From Hyphomonadaceae bacterium BRH_c29 (lineage in GTDB: Bacteria; Pseudomonadota; Alphaproteobacteria; Caulobacterales; Hyphomonadaceae), in assembly GCA_000961695.1 (NCBI GenBank), contig LADW01000084.1:1-64000 (forward strand): a stretch of 64,000 nucleotides of DNA. Direction: 5' to 3'. A program made the position numbers and the translations under genes. Below the pieces are notes generated by a model. It saw nothing but the letters and a program-made list of their open reading frames with translations, was not told the DNA's origin and made no database searches. This document shows, one piece after another, positions 50,410 to 58,895 of the stretch; position 1 is the stretch's first letter, and the number at the start of each line of letters is the position of its first letter.

Positions 50410-52737
50410 ATGCGCCCTTTTTCCAGCCGCCTGAAGCTCGGCATTTGTCTAGCCTCTCTGATCGCCGCCTCAGTTACGAGCCCGGCCTTCGCACAAGAAG
50501 AGGCCGCACCGGCAGACGAACAGGCAACGATGCAGGCTGTCGTCGTCCAGGGTCGCCGGGTCTCAACCGCCGATACGGCAATCGGCCAGGGCGAAGCCAC
50601 CAACACCGTGGCCGTCACACGGGATGAGCTGCTGTCTGCGCCGGGCGGCATCTCCGGTCTGAAAATGCTGGAATCCCTTCCGGGCTTCAACGTGCAGACC
50701 GATGGCGCCCTTGGTCTTTATGAGTTCGGCAACTCGGTCACCGTGCGGGCCTTTAACCTGCAGCAGATCGGCTTCGTGCTCGACGGCGTGCCCATGGGCC
50801 GCTCCGATGCCTTCGGCGGCAGCCCGATCTTCCGCTATGTCGACAATGAAAACCTCGGCTCCGTTATCGCCTCTCCCGGCGCGGGCGACGTGTCCCTGCC
50901 GAGCTATTCTTCGCTCGGCCCGATTGTTTCCTACAACACGGTGGAAACGTCAGACACGCCCGGCGGTATGCTCTCCTACACGATGGGCGATGACAATCTG
51001 GAGCGCAGCTTCATCAAGCTGGAAACCGGCAACATCAACGGCCTGTCGGCCTATGTCAGCCGTTCCAAGACGGACAGCAACCTGTGGCGCGGCCCCGGCA
51101 CGATCGACCGCGAGCATATCGAAGGCAAGATCAAGTACGAGTTCGACGCCGACACGTTCCTGAAGTTCGGCTACGTCCACAACGACTTCCACGACTATGA
51201 CTCGCCGTCTGGTCCTGAGTCCGTGTTCCAGAACAACTATTACTACGCCTATCTCGATGCCATCCCGGAGACGGGCTGTATCAACCCGATTTCCAATGTC
51301 TACGACTACAATGGTGACAACGTCATCGACGGGAACGACTTCTCGCCGATCTTCACCGGCGGCGCCTGCACCAGCTATTATGAAGACCGGATCAACGTCC
51401 GTGATGACTCTCTCTACACCCTGAACTTCCAGACCGACATCACACCGAACCTGATGTTCACGGCGACAGCCTATCAGGAAGACAAGGATGGCTTCGGCGT
51501 CTCACCCGATAGCTACTCCAACTCCCTCGGCATCTATAACCGTCAGGTCGCGGCGGGTCTGGACGTGGTCCATCCGCGCGGCGTGCAGTATGGCCTGTCG
51601 GGCGTTGGTGGCACGCGCAAAGGCGCCGTGGCCGGGTTCGAATGGCAGGCTGCCAATCACAAGGTTGAGTTCGGCGCCTGGTATGAGGACGAAGACTATA
51701 ACCGCACGCAGATGCGTCTGAACAAGACCAACGGCTCGGCCGATGGTGACGTGATCTGGGATGAAGTGGCCTACTATCGCCGCAACTATACCTCGACCCG
51801 CAAGACCACCCAGCTCTACCTGAAGGACACGATCAGCCTGCTGGAAGACAAGCTGAACGTCGAACTTGGCGTGAAGACCCTCAGCGTGGATTACGCGCTG
51901 AACGGCTATCGGGACTATGCCGACTACGAACAGTATGGCCCGCAAAGCGTTGGCGAGAAATACGAAGACAATTTCCTGCCGATGGTCGGCGCAGTCTATG
52001 AGCTGAACGAGACCGATCAGATCTTCGCGTCCTACTCGCAGAACTACGCCCTGCCGCGCGGCGCTGACGATATCTTCTCCATCGCGTCCACCGATGCGTC
52101 GGTCGAGCCGCTGCCAGCACCGAAGGGTGAAGAGTCCAAGAACTACGAGATCGGTTACCGCACCAATCGCTCGCAGTTCTATGGCTCCGCCGCGCTGTTC
52201 TACACCACGTTCGACAACCGTCTCGTGGCTGGCAGCGTCATCAACCCGGCCACGCAGCAGCCGGAAGCCTTCTACATCAACGCAGGTCAGACTGAGGCCT
52301 ACGGCTTTGAACTGTCGGGCGTCTACCAGCCGGCCTTCCTGGGCGACAAAGTCTACTTCGATGGCAACCTGACCTACAACCACGCCGAAGACGAGTCAGG
52401 CTTTATCCTGGCCGACAGTCCGGAATGGCTGCTCACAGGCGGCATCACCTATGAGCCGACCGAGTGGATGGTCGCCAACATCTCGGGCAAATATACCGGC
52501 GAGCGCTATGCCGACTATACCGAAAGCTATGACATGGAGAGCTACTCCGTGCTCAGCGGGTATCTCGACCTTGGCGGCCCGAACGATTTCGGCGTGCCGG
52601 AGAATGTCAGCCTGCGGTTCAACGTCGATAACCTGCTCGACGAGGAAGTGCCGACGGCCTTCGTCTATGCCGGCTCGGCCTATTTCCGCCCGCTGAACCC
52701 GCGCACCTTCCAGGCCACGCTGACGGTGCGGTTCTGA
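50410..52737 (+). CDS. TonB-dependent receptor with a dockerin/EF-hand-like extracellular loop
   Basis: 775 residues from the ATG at 50410. The signal peptide ends near SPAFAQ, followed by MQAVVVQGRR (TonB-box-like), a plug with LESLPGFNVQTDG and FVLDGVPMGRSDAFGG, and a long barrel ending in TLTVRF. The plug lacks the common RGxxxxxxxxLxDG wording but keeps its order. Residues 299-310 read DYNGDNVIDGND, a calcium-loop pattern between Cys290 and Cys320 that probably lies in an external loop. A long leader with hairpins precedes it; a TauE/SafE exporter gene follows 49 bases after the stop and may be co-transcribed. Confidence 0.94.
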   Translation: MRPFSSRLKLGICLASLIAASVTSPAFAQEEAAPADEQATMQAVVVQGRRVSTADTAIGQGEATNTVAVTRDELLSAPGGISGLKMLESLPGFNVQTDGALGLYEFGNSVTVRAFNLQQIGFVLDGVPMGRSDAFGGSPIFRYVDNENLGSVIASPGAGDVSLPSYSSLGPIVSYNTVETSDTPGGMLSYTMGDDNLERSFIKLETGNINGLSAYVSRSKTDSNLWRGPGTIDREHIEGKIKYEFDADTFLKFGYVHNDFHDYDSPSGPESVFQNNYYYAYLDAIPETGCINPISNVYDYNGDNVIDGNDFSPIFTGGACTSYYEDRINVRDDSLYTLNFQTDITPNLMFTATAYQEDKDGFGVSPDSYSNSLGIYNRQVAAGLDVVHPRGVQYGLSGVGGTRKGAVAGFEWQAANHKVEFGAWYEDEDYNRTQMRLNKTNGSADGDVIWDEVAYYRRNYTSTRKTTQLYLKDTISLLEDKLNVELGVKTLSVDYALNGYRDYADYEQYGPQSVGEKYEDNFLPMVGAVYELNETDQIFASYSQNYALPRGADDIFSIASTDASVEPLPAPKGEESKNYEIGYRTNRSQFYGSAALFYTTFDNRLVAGSVINPATQQPEAFYINAGQTEAYGFELSGVYQPAFLGDKVYFDGNLTYNHAEDESGFILADSPEWLLTGGITYEPTEWMVANISGKYTGERYADYTESYDMESYSVLSGYLDLGGPNDFGVPENVSLRFNVDNLLDEEVPTAFVYAGSAYFRPLNPRTFQATLTVRF

Positions 52738-52786
52738 TCCATGCGGCTGAGCCCTTTTTTCCTTCAAATGAAATCGAGGCAGCAAA

Positions 52787-53698
52787 ATGCTTGCTGATGC
52801 ACTACCTTTGATTCTCTCAATGCTGGTGGCCGGGGCGTTTGCCGGGCTGCTAGCGGGTCTCTTCGGCATTGGCGGCGGTTTCGTCGTCGTGCCGGCCCTG
52901 GCCGCCGTGTTCACGCTCCTGTCGACGGCAGAGCATCCGCTCACCGATGACAAGATCATGCACGTCGCCATCGGCACGTCGCTGGCGACCATCATCTTCA
53001 CCTCCCTCCGCTCCGTGCAGGCACACGCGAAACGTGGCGCGGTGGATTTCAATATCCTGAAACAATGGGCGCCATGGGTCGTGCTCGGCGTCGTTCTGGG
53101 CCTGTCCCTCGCCCGCTTCCTGGATGGCAAGTCGCTGAAGATCATTTTCGGAGTCGGCGTCTTCATCATGGCCTGGCACTTCCTGTTCCCGGTCCTCAGC
53201 AAGCGCGGTCCGCTGTCCAATGAAATGCCGAAAGGCATCGCCCGTGGCGGTCTTGGCAGCTTCCTTGGCGGCTTCTGCACCCTGCTCGGTATTGGTGGCG
53301 GCACGCCGGCGATCCTGATCATGACGCTGAACGGCCAGCCGGTTCACCGCGCCATCGCCACAGCGGCCGGCTTCGGCACAATCATCGCTGTCCCGGGCAC
53401 GATCGGTTCGATCCTCACCGGCCTTGGCCAGCCCGGCCTGCCTTTTGGCTCGGTCGGCTATGTCAATGTCATCGCCATGCTGGCGATCATCTCGATGAGC
53501 ATGCTGACCGCACCGGTCGGCGCAGCGCTGGCTCACAGCCTGGATTCCGCGAAGCTCAAGAAAGCGCTTGGCGTCTACCTGCTGTGCACATCCAGCCTGA
53601 TGCTGTGGACGGCGTTCCACAAGGCACCGGCAAGACACCCGCTGCTTACGGAAGCACCCATCACCAGCATCGCGCCGGTTATGCAGGGACAACAATAA
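52787..53698 (+). CDS. TauE/SafE-family (DUF81) membrane transporter
   Basis: 303 residues with about eight or nine membrane helices in two repeats. Each repeat carries the family glycine motif: AGLLAGLFGIGGGFVVVP near residue 20 and GSFLGGFCTLLGIGGGTPAILIM near the middle. Members export sulfite or sulfoacetate or carry other small organic anions. It stands 49 bases after the TonB receptor in the same direction, so the receptor may bring in the compound of which this protein expels a product. A hairpin follows the stop. Confidence 0.92.
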   Translation: MLADALPLILSMLVAGAFAGLLAGLFGIGGGFVVVPALAAVFTLLSTAEHPLTDDKIMHVAIGTSLATIIFTSLRSVQAHAKRGAVDFNILKQWAPWVVLGVVLGLSLARFLDGKSLKIIFGVGVFIMAWHFLFPVLSKRGPLSNEMPKGIARGGLGSFLGGFCTLLGIGGGTPAILIMTLNGQPVHRAIATAAGFGTIIAVPGTIGSILTGLGQPGLPFGSVGYVNVIAMLAIISMSMLTAPVGAALAHSLDSAKLKKALGVYLLCTSSLMLWTAFHKAPARHPLLTEAPITSIAPVMQGQQ

Positions 53699-53710
53699 GC
53701 CGTCAGGTTC

Positions 53711-53748
53711 GGCCGGAAGCATCAGGATCTCCGAGACTGCTTCCGGCC
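53711..53748 (+). terminator. Hairpin after the TauE/SafE gene
   Basis: GGCCGGAAGC (53711-53720) and GCTTCCGGCC (53739-53748) form a perfect 10-base stem, with additional GTCA/TGAC outer pairing possible. There is no clear U-tract. Confidence 0.55.
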
Positions 53749-53839
53749 TGACCACACGCCTTGCTTGACGTTGCGCCACGGGCGCAAAGGATGGACATGC
53801 CTGCAAATGCAGCCTCGTCCACTCTGCAAGGAACACCCT

Positions 53840-54307
53840 ATGCTCTATTATGAAGACCTTGTGGTCGGCACCGTCACCAAGTCCGAGCGGACCTATGAAG
53901 TCACCCGCGAGGAAGTCATCGACTTTGCCAGCAAGTACGATCCCCAGGCCTTCCACCTCGATGACGCCGCCGCCGCGAAGACCCACTTCGGGCGTCTGTC
54001 CGCATCCGGCTGGCACACCGCTGCCATGACGATGCGCATGATGGTCGAAGGCTGGAAAACGCAGGAACCGACGGCGGGCCTCGGCTCTCCGGGTGTCGAT
54101 GAGCTGCGCTGGAAAAAGCCTGTCTATCCGGGCGATACGCTCCGGGTGGAATCAAAGCTCATCTCCAAGCGCCGCATGAACAGCCGCCGCGAGATCGGCC
54201 TGATGAAGTCGGAGCAGACCGTCTACAATCAGGATGGCGACGTGGTCATGACCATGGTCTCCAACGGCATGATCCAGGTCCGCGACCCGGAGAGCGACAC
54301 GGAATAG
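53840..54307 (+). CDS. MaoC-like (R)-hydratase
   Basis: 155 residues from the ATG at 53840 with AAGGA upstream; the open frame 25 residues earlier lacks similarity. The hot-dog fold hydratase motif FASKYDPQAFHLDD holds the catalytic Asp and His, followed by ASGWHTAAMTMRM and a late PVYPGDTLRVESKL. MaoC-type enzymes hydrate trans-2-enoyl-CoA to (R)-3-hydroxyacyl-CoA, for example toward polyhydroxyalkanoate or side-chain degradation. It converges on the desaturase gene with seven bases between stops. Confidence 0.92.
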   Translation: MLYYEDLVVGTVTKSERTYEVTREEVIDFASKYDPQAFHLDDAAAAKTHFGRLSASGWHTAAMTMRMMVEGWKTQEPTAGLGSPGVDELRWKKPVYPGDTLRVESKLISKRRMNSRREIGLMKSEQTVYNQDGDVVMTMVSNGMIQVRDPESDTE

Positions 54308-54314
54308 GCGCCGC

Positions 54315-55232
54315 CTATTCCGCCGGCACCATTTTCGGCTCGTCCGGGCGCACGGCGCGGCGGATGACGTCGAAATAGTCCTTCGAGATGCACTCGAAGC
54401 CGTCATAATAGCCCCGCTGCGACAGGATGCGGTGCAGCCGGCCCAGATTGTAGGGCGGGATCGACGCGAACATGTGATGCTCCAGATGGTAATTCACATC
54501 GTTCGGTGCGATCAGAACCCGCTGCCACAGCGGCGCGACCGTTGTACCGGTATTGAGGCGCGGTTCGAGCTGGGACCGGTCCTGCGCCGTGCCGTGCTCG
54601 CCGATCTGACGCAGGCGCACGATTGCGGGGTACACGAACAGTTCCGCCGCCCACCACATCAGGTATGCCCACGGCGCACCGGCCAGCGTCAACGTGCCCA
54701 GCAGGAGCACGTGAAACGTCAGCCACGGCCAGTTGCGGCTCAGCCTGAAATTTTTGATCTTGCGCTTCGTGTCACGAAAGCCGGTCTGGCCCGTGAAGTC
54801 CCTCACGAATTTGCGCCGCAGGCTGTCTTTGGACACCGGATAGTTCTTCACGAAGCCGATGTCCGGATCGTTCGGCGTGCCGGCATATTTATGGTGCTTC
54901 AGGTGATAGGCGCGATAGGCTGGCAGCGAGATGTTCATCGGCGCGCCGACCAGATAATGGCCTACGAACTCGTCCACCTTCGGACTCTTGAAGAAGGCAT
55001 GGTGGGCGCAGTCATGATTGATCACGCCGAGGCCCAGCTGACGTCCGCCAAGGATGAGGATGCCGGTCAGGATCGTCAGAGGATTTGGCCACACAATGGC
55101 CACGGCGAACGCCCCGGCGATCAGCCCCCAAGTGAACAGCAGCGATGCCAGCGCCTTGATGTCCGATTTCCGGCGCAGATCGCGCAGCTCATCTTTCGTC
55201 AGCGCATCGGATAGCTTCAGCTGGTTCGTCAC
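54315..55232 (-). CDS. Membrane fatty-acid desaturase
   Basis: 305 residues from a GTG at 55232, preceded by GGGAGAGAG. The three His boxes of the di-iron desaturases are complete: NHDCAHHAFF, YHLKHHKYAG and VNYHLEHHMFASIP. Hydrophobic pairs of helices lie before the first and between the second and third boxes. The third box without Gln (HxxHH) fits acyl-lipid or acyl-CoA desaturases and carotenoid-type hydroxylases rather than front-end desaturases. It is divergent from a PaaX-like regulator across 63 AT-rich bases. The reading frame stays open far upstream on this strand, but that part is antisense to the regulator and is not family-like. Confidence 0.92.
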   Translation of the reverse strand: MTNQLKLSDALTKDELRDLRRKSDIKALASLLFTWGLIAGAFAVAIVWPNPLTILTGILILGGRQLGLGVINHDCAHHAFFKSPKVDEFVGHYLVGAPMNISLPAYRAYHLKHHKYAGTPNDPDIGFVKNYPVSKDSLRRKFVRDFTGQTGFRDTKRKIKNFRLSRNWPWLTFHVLLLGTLTLAGAPWAYLMWWAAELFVYPAIVRLRQIGEHGTAQDRSQLEPRLNTGTTVAPLWQRVLIAPNDVNYHLEHHMFASIPPYNLGRLHRILSQRGYYDGFECISKDYFDVIRRAVRPDEPKMVPAE

Positions 55233-55295
55233 GGCATCTCTCTCCCACTGTGTATTTTCATTTTTATTACATATATTAGCAGTATAAGTCAATTC

Positions 55296-56123
55296 GTGTA
55301 TTATTTCGAACCTCTGGCCCCGCAGGACGTTTCCGCCCGCGCGCTGGTCCTGTCGCTGATGAGCAGCGCCTTCCACGTGCCGCAGTCGATCGCACGCCTG
55401 ATCCGCGCGGGCGAGCTGTTCGGCATCGAAGCGGCCACGCTGCGCGTCGCGGTCACGCGCCTGCTGAAGGAAGGCCTGCTGGAAAGCCCGGACCGCGGCG
55501 TCTACCAGCCGGGTCCGCAATCCCGCGCGCTTACCCGCCGTGTCCGTGGCTGGAAGGACGTCGCCCGCCGCCTCGTGCCCTGGAACGGCGACTGGCTGAT
55601 CGCCCTGACGGATCATCTCGGCCGCACCGACCGCAAACAGCTGCGCGCCCGCGAGCGGTCCCTCGCCCTTTCCGGCTACCAGCAGGCCACCACTGGCTTC
55701 TGGGTACGCCCGGCCAATCTTGCCGGCGCGCTGGCCGATCACCGGTCGGACCTGACCGCCATCGGCGCCGATGAAGACGTCATCCTCCTGCGCGCCACCG
55801 GTATCGCGATGGAGCCTCTCCCCGACTGGCCCTCCCTCTGGTCGTCGCAGGCGCTCGCCCGGTCCTACGAAAAGGCCATCGCCGCGATGACCGCCAGCCT
55901 CGCCCGCCTGCCCGGACTCTCTCCGGACGCCGCCGCCCGCGAGACCCTGCTGATCGGACAGGCCGTGATCCGCACCATCAACTTCGATCCCCTGCTGCCG
56001 CCCGAATTCGGCAACCAGCAGCAATTCCTGCAAATGGTCGAAACGATGGTCCGCTATAACGAGGCTGGCCGGAAATGCTGGCTGGCTTACTATGCGGCCT
56101 CCGAAACCGGCGCTGCTGACTGA
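55296..56123 (+). CDS. PaaX-family transcriptional regulator
   Basis: 275 residues with a GTG start. The N-terminal PaaX winged-helix region shows ARALVLSLMSSAFH, GIEAATLRVAVTRLLKEGLLES and a following wing; the middle (WNGDWLIALTD) and the C-terminal helical domain (ETLLIGQAVIRTINFDPLLPPE) also match PaaX. PaaX represses phenylacetyl-CoA catabolism and responds to an aryl-CoA. Here no paa gene is near, and the divergent partner is a fatty-acid desaturase, so a fatty acyl-CoA effector is suggested (inference). The 63-base gap holds TTATTAC...GTATAA, a weak inverted repeat. Confidence 0.88.
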   Translation: MYYFEPLAPQDVSARALVLSLMSSAFHVPQSIARLIRAGELFGIEAATLRVAVTRLLKEGLLESPDRGVYQPGPQSRALTRRVRGWKDVARRLVPWNGDWLIALTDHLGRTDRKQLRARERSLALSGYQQATTGFWVRPANLAGALADHRSDLTAIGADEDVILLRATGIAMEPLPDWPSLWSSQALARSYEKAIAAMTASLARLPGLSPDAAARETLLIGQAVIRTINFDPLLPPEFGNQQQFLQMVETMVRYNEAGRKCWLAYYAASETGAAD

Positions 56124-56181
56124 CTTGCGCTTCTGCGCTTTCGCTCTCACGATTGCAGGCTCAGTCTCCTACAAGGCCTGC

Positions 56182-57825
56182 ATGACCGACATCGCCACTG
56201 CTCCTCCGCCCTTTTCGATTCCGCTCTACCGGCGGATCTGGGTTGCGAATGTCGCCTCCCAGTTCGGCAGCCTGATCCAGAGCGTCGGCGCGGCCTGGCT
56301 GATGGTCGAGCTGGGCGGCACCAAGACACAGATCGCCCTCGTCCAGGCCTCGGTCACCCTGCCCATCATGATCCTGGCACTGCTGTCCGGCGCGATTGCC
56401 GACAATTACCCGCGGCGCACCGTGATGCTGATCTGCCAGAGCTGGATGTTCCTGCTCTCTGTGGCGCTCTGCGTGTTTGCCTGGTTCGGACACATGACGC
56501 CCTGGGCGCTGCTCGGCTTCACCTTCCTGCTGGGTTGCGGCACCGCCATGAATGCACCCTCCTGGCAGGCGACCGTGGGCGACATCGTCCCGCGCGGCAC
56601 CATCGCCGGGGCGATTGCCATGAACTCGATGGGCTTCAACATTGCCCGGACAGCCGGCCCGGCGCTGGGCGGCGCCATCGTGGCCGCCGCAGGCTCCGCC
56701 GCTGCCTTCACGGTCAACGCGTTCAGCTATCTTGGCATCATCTGGGTCCTGTTCCGATGGCACCCTGAAAAGCCTGCCCAGCCAGCACTGCGCGAAGACC
56801 TCGGCAGCGCCATGGCGGCAGGCGTGCGCTATGTCCTGCTGTCACCGCCGATCCGGCGCGTTCTGTTCCGAGCGGCTCTTTTCGGGCTAGCTGCCGCCAG
56901 CGTTCCCTCGCTCCTGCCGCTGGTGGCGAGCCATCTGATGAGTGGCAGCGCGGTCACGTTCGGCATCCTGTCAGGCAGTTTCGGCATCGGCGCCGTGACG
57001 GGCGCCCTGTCGAACCGGCCGATCCGCGCGCGGCTGACCAGCGAAGCCACGATCCGCATCACCGTCACCGCCATGATCACGGGCGCCGTCACCATCGCGC
57101 TCAGCCCCTGGCTGGCGCTGACCGTTGGCGGCCTCATCCTGTTCGGCTGGGGCTGGCTGCTTTCGATGGCGACGATGAATGTGTCGGTGCAGATGTCGGC
57201 GCCGCGCTGGGTCGTTGGGCGCGCGCTGTCGCTCTACCAGATGAGCGTCTTCGGCACGATGGCCGGCGGTAGCTGGATGAGCGGACGTCTGGCCGAGCAG
57301 CATGGCATCGCCGAAGCGATCCTGATCATGGCCGGGGTTCAGGCCATCGGCCTTTTCGTTGGCTTCTTCCTGCGCTTGCCGGAAGTTGGCGACCTGAACC
57401 TCGACCTGGTCGGGCGCTGGCGCGTGCCCGACGTGAAAGTGCCGGTGGAGCCGCGCGCAGGGCCGGTCCACATCGCCGTGCACTACAAGATCCGGGAGAA
57501 AGACATTCCACGCTTTCTGACCGCGATGAATGAGAGCCGCCGTGTCCGCCTGCGCGACGGAGCGCGGGGCTGGGCGCTGGTGCGCGATCTCAGTGATCCG
57601 GAAGTCTGGATCGAGAAATACCGTTTCGGCCGCTGGCTGGACTATGTGCTCCACAATGAGCGCCGCACCCATGCCGACCGGGACAATCTGATTATCCTCC
57701 ATACGCTGCATCAGGGCAGCTGGCCGCCGCTCATTGTGCGCATGCTGGAACGTCAGGTGACCGGCGTCACGATTGACCCGGACCTTTCAACGGAAACAGT
57801 CAACGACCCGACGCGCGGGCAGTGA
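56182..57825 (+). CDS. MFS_3 family transporter with C-terminal ferredoxin-like domain
   Basis: 547 residues from the ATG at 56182. Twelve membrane helices span about 20-405; the first half has GAIADNYPRRTVML (loop 2-3 motif) and NIARTAGPALGGAIVAAAG. A soluble tail of about 130 residues (VHIAVHYKIREKDIPRFL to the C-terminus) resembles an antibiotic-biosynthesis-monooxygenase (dimeric alpha+beta barrel) domain; this two-part layout is known for MFS_3 proteins such as EntS relatives. Substrate unknown. It starts 58 bases after the PaaX-like gene, same direction. Confidence 0.9.
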   Translation: MTDIATAPPPFSIPLYRRIWVANVASQFGSLIQSVGAAWLMVELGGTKTQIALVQASVTLPIMILALLSGAIADNYPRRTVMLICQSWMFLLSVALCVFAWFGHMTPWALLGFTFLLGCGTAMNAPSWQATVGDIVPRGTIAGAIAMNSMGFNIARTAGPALGGAIVAAAGSAAAFTVNAFSYLGIIWVLFRWHPEKPAQPALREDLGSAMAAGVRYVLLSPPIRRVLFRAALFGLAAASVPSLLPLVASHLMSGSAVTFGILSGSFGIGAVTGALSNRPIRARLTSEATIRITVTAMITGAVTIALSPWLALTVGGLILFGWGWLLSMATMNVSVQMSAPRWVVGRALSLYQMSVFGTMAGGSWMSGRLAEQHGIAEAILIMAGVQAIGLFVGFFLRLPEVGDLNLDLVGRWRVPDVKVPVEPRAGPVHIAVHYKIREKDIPRFLTAMNESRRVRLRDGARGWALVRDLSDPEVWIEKYRFGRWLDYVLHNERRTHADRDNLIILHTLHQGSWPPLIVRMLERQVTGVTIDPDLSTETVNDPTRGQ

Positions 57826-57844
57826 GCCCGGCGAGCCCGCCCGC

Positions 57845-58237
57845 TCAGGCCGGGTGCGGTTCCTGGATGCTTTCCAGATAGGTGATCAGCGAGTCGATCT
57901 CATAGGGGCTCAGCACGAACACCGGCATGTCGGGGTGACCGACCAGGATGCCTTCAGCCAGCGCTTCTTCCAGATTGCTGACCGGATAATTCTCGGACAG
58001 CTGACGGAAGGGCTTTGCGTCCGGATGGGTGCTGTCGCCTTCTGTGCCGATGGCGTGGCAAGTGGAACAGCGTGTTTCCGCAATCAGCCGGCCGACTTCG
58101 ACCTTGCTGTCATACGCGAAATCCGCGCCGTCTGCCGGGGCCAGGGCCGCAGGCTCTGCCTCAGGGGTTGGATTTGTGCTGCAGGCGCCAAGCGCCAAAA
58201 GGCCGAGGGCGAGAAATCCGGTGCGGCGCAGAACCAT
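57845..58237 (-). CDS. Lipoprotein c-type cytochrome
   Basis: 130 residues. Lipoprotein signal LGLLALGAC (Cys19), a short Pro/Ala linker, then one haem site RCSTCHAIG and a distal Met candidate in GHPDMPVFVLS, ending with the amphipathic YEIDSLITYLESIQ helix usual for class I cytochromes c. It is an envelope electron carrier; partner unknown. It converges on the MFS_3 gene with 19 bases between stops. Confidence 0.92.
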   Translation of the reverse strand: MVLRRTGFLALGLLALGACSTNPTPEAEPAALAPADGADFAYDSKVEVGRLIAETRCSTCHAIGTEGDSTHPDAKPFRQLSENYPVSNLEEALAEGILVGHPDMPVFVLSPYEIDSLITYLESIQEPHPA

Positions 58238-58315
58238 GTGAGTCCCTTTCAGTCAGTGATGCCAGTCTAGTCCCGCCCGCGCCCCGCGCATAGGCACGCA
58301 GGCATTACCGGACTT

Positions 58316-58882
58316 TCAGGAAAGGCCCTCAGGCGGTGGATAGCCCATCGCGTCGAGCGCATTCTCGATATAGTCGCTGCCCATTTGCAGCTCTTCCAGA
58401 TAATCGGTGACATCAAACGGCTCTGCTTCGCGCGCGGCCTTGCGGGCGGCGGACCAGTCTCCGGCGTCATAGTCGCCACGGCCAACCCAGATCAGGGCCA
58501 GCAGGTCGTGTTTGGCGTCCACATTGAGCCCCCGGATCAGGCCGTCCAGTTCATCGTCCTCCATGTCCTCATCGTAGGCACCGGCCTCGTCCGCGATGAC
58601 ATCCTCATCCGCAATCGGATCGTCCCGGTCGTCAAGGTCCACCGCGTCATCGTCTGCAAGTTCAACGTCCAGTCCATTGCCATAAGACCGTCCCGCCTCG
58701 TCTGCGACAACATCCATATCCGTGATCGGATCATCACCGACATCGCTGTCGATCACGTCATCGTCGATCAACGGCATGATGCCCTCACCCTGATAGGACT
58801 GGGCCAACACGGCGATCCGGTAGGCGACCTCCGGGTCGATGGTCAGGTCAAAGGCGCGATCACCGCGGAGCGTCTTTTTCAT
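58316..58882 (-). CDS. DUF3775 protein with Asp-rich tandem repeats
   Basis: 188 residues, strongly acidic in the middle. The C-terminal part has LNVDAKHDLLALIWVGRGDY, the DUF3775 signature, followed by DWSAARKAAREAE. Between the short N-terminus and this domain are two 25-residue repeats, residues 40-64 and 77-101, sharing 17 of 25 positions (both end DVxADEAG-like and contain DDPI). Ordinary DUF3775 proteins are shorter, without this insert, as I remember them. The insert could bind divalent metal or be a disordered spacer. It lies 13 bases from the universal stress protein gene, in the same direction downstream. Confidence 0.8.
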   Translation of the reverse strand: MKKTLRGDRAFDLTIDPEVAYRIAVLAQSYQGEGIMPLIDDDVIDSDVGDDPITDMDVVADEAGRSYGNGLDVELADDDAVDLDDRDDPIADEDVIADEAGAYDEDMEDDELDGLIRGLNVDAKHDLLALIWVGRGDYDAGDWSAARKAAREAEPFDVTDYLEELQMGSDYIENALDAMGYPPPEGLS

Positions 58883-58895
58883 TCTGTCTCTCCGG

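Noticed and set aside
54315-56150. Continuous 611-codon frame suggesting an N-terminal fusion to the desaturase
   Set aside because: The first 305 codons are antisense to the PaaX-like regulator; the desaturase has its own GTG start with a ribosome site at 55232.
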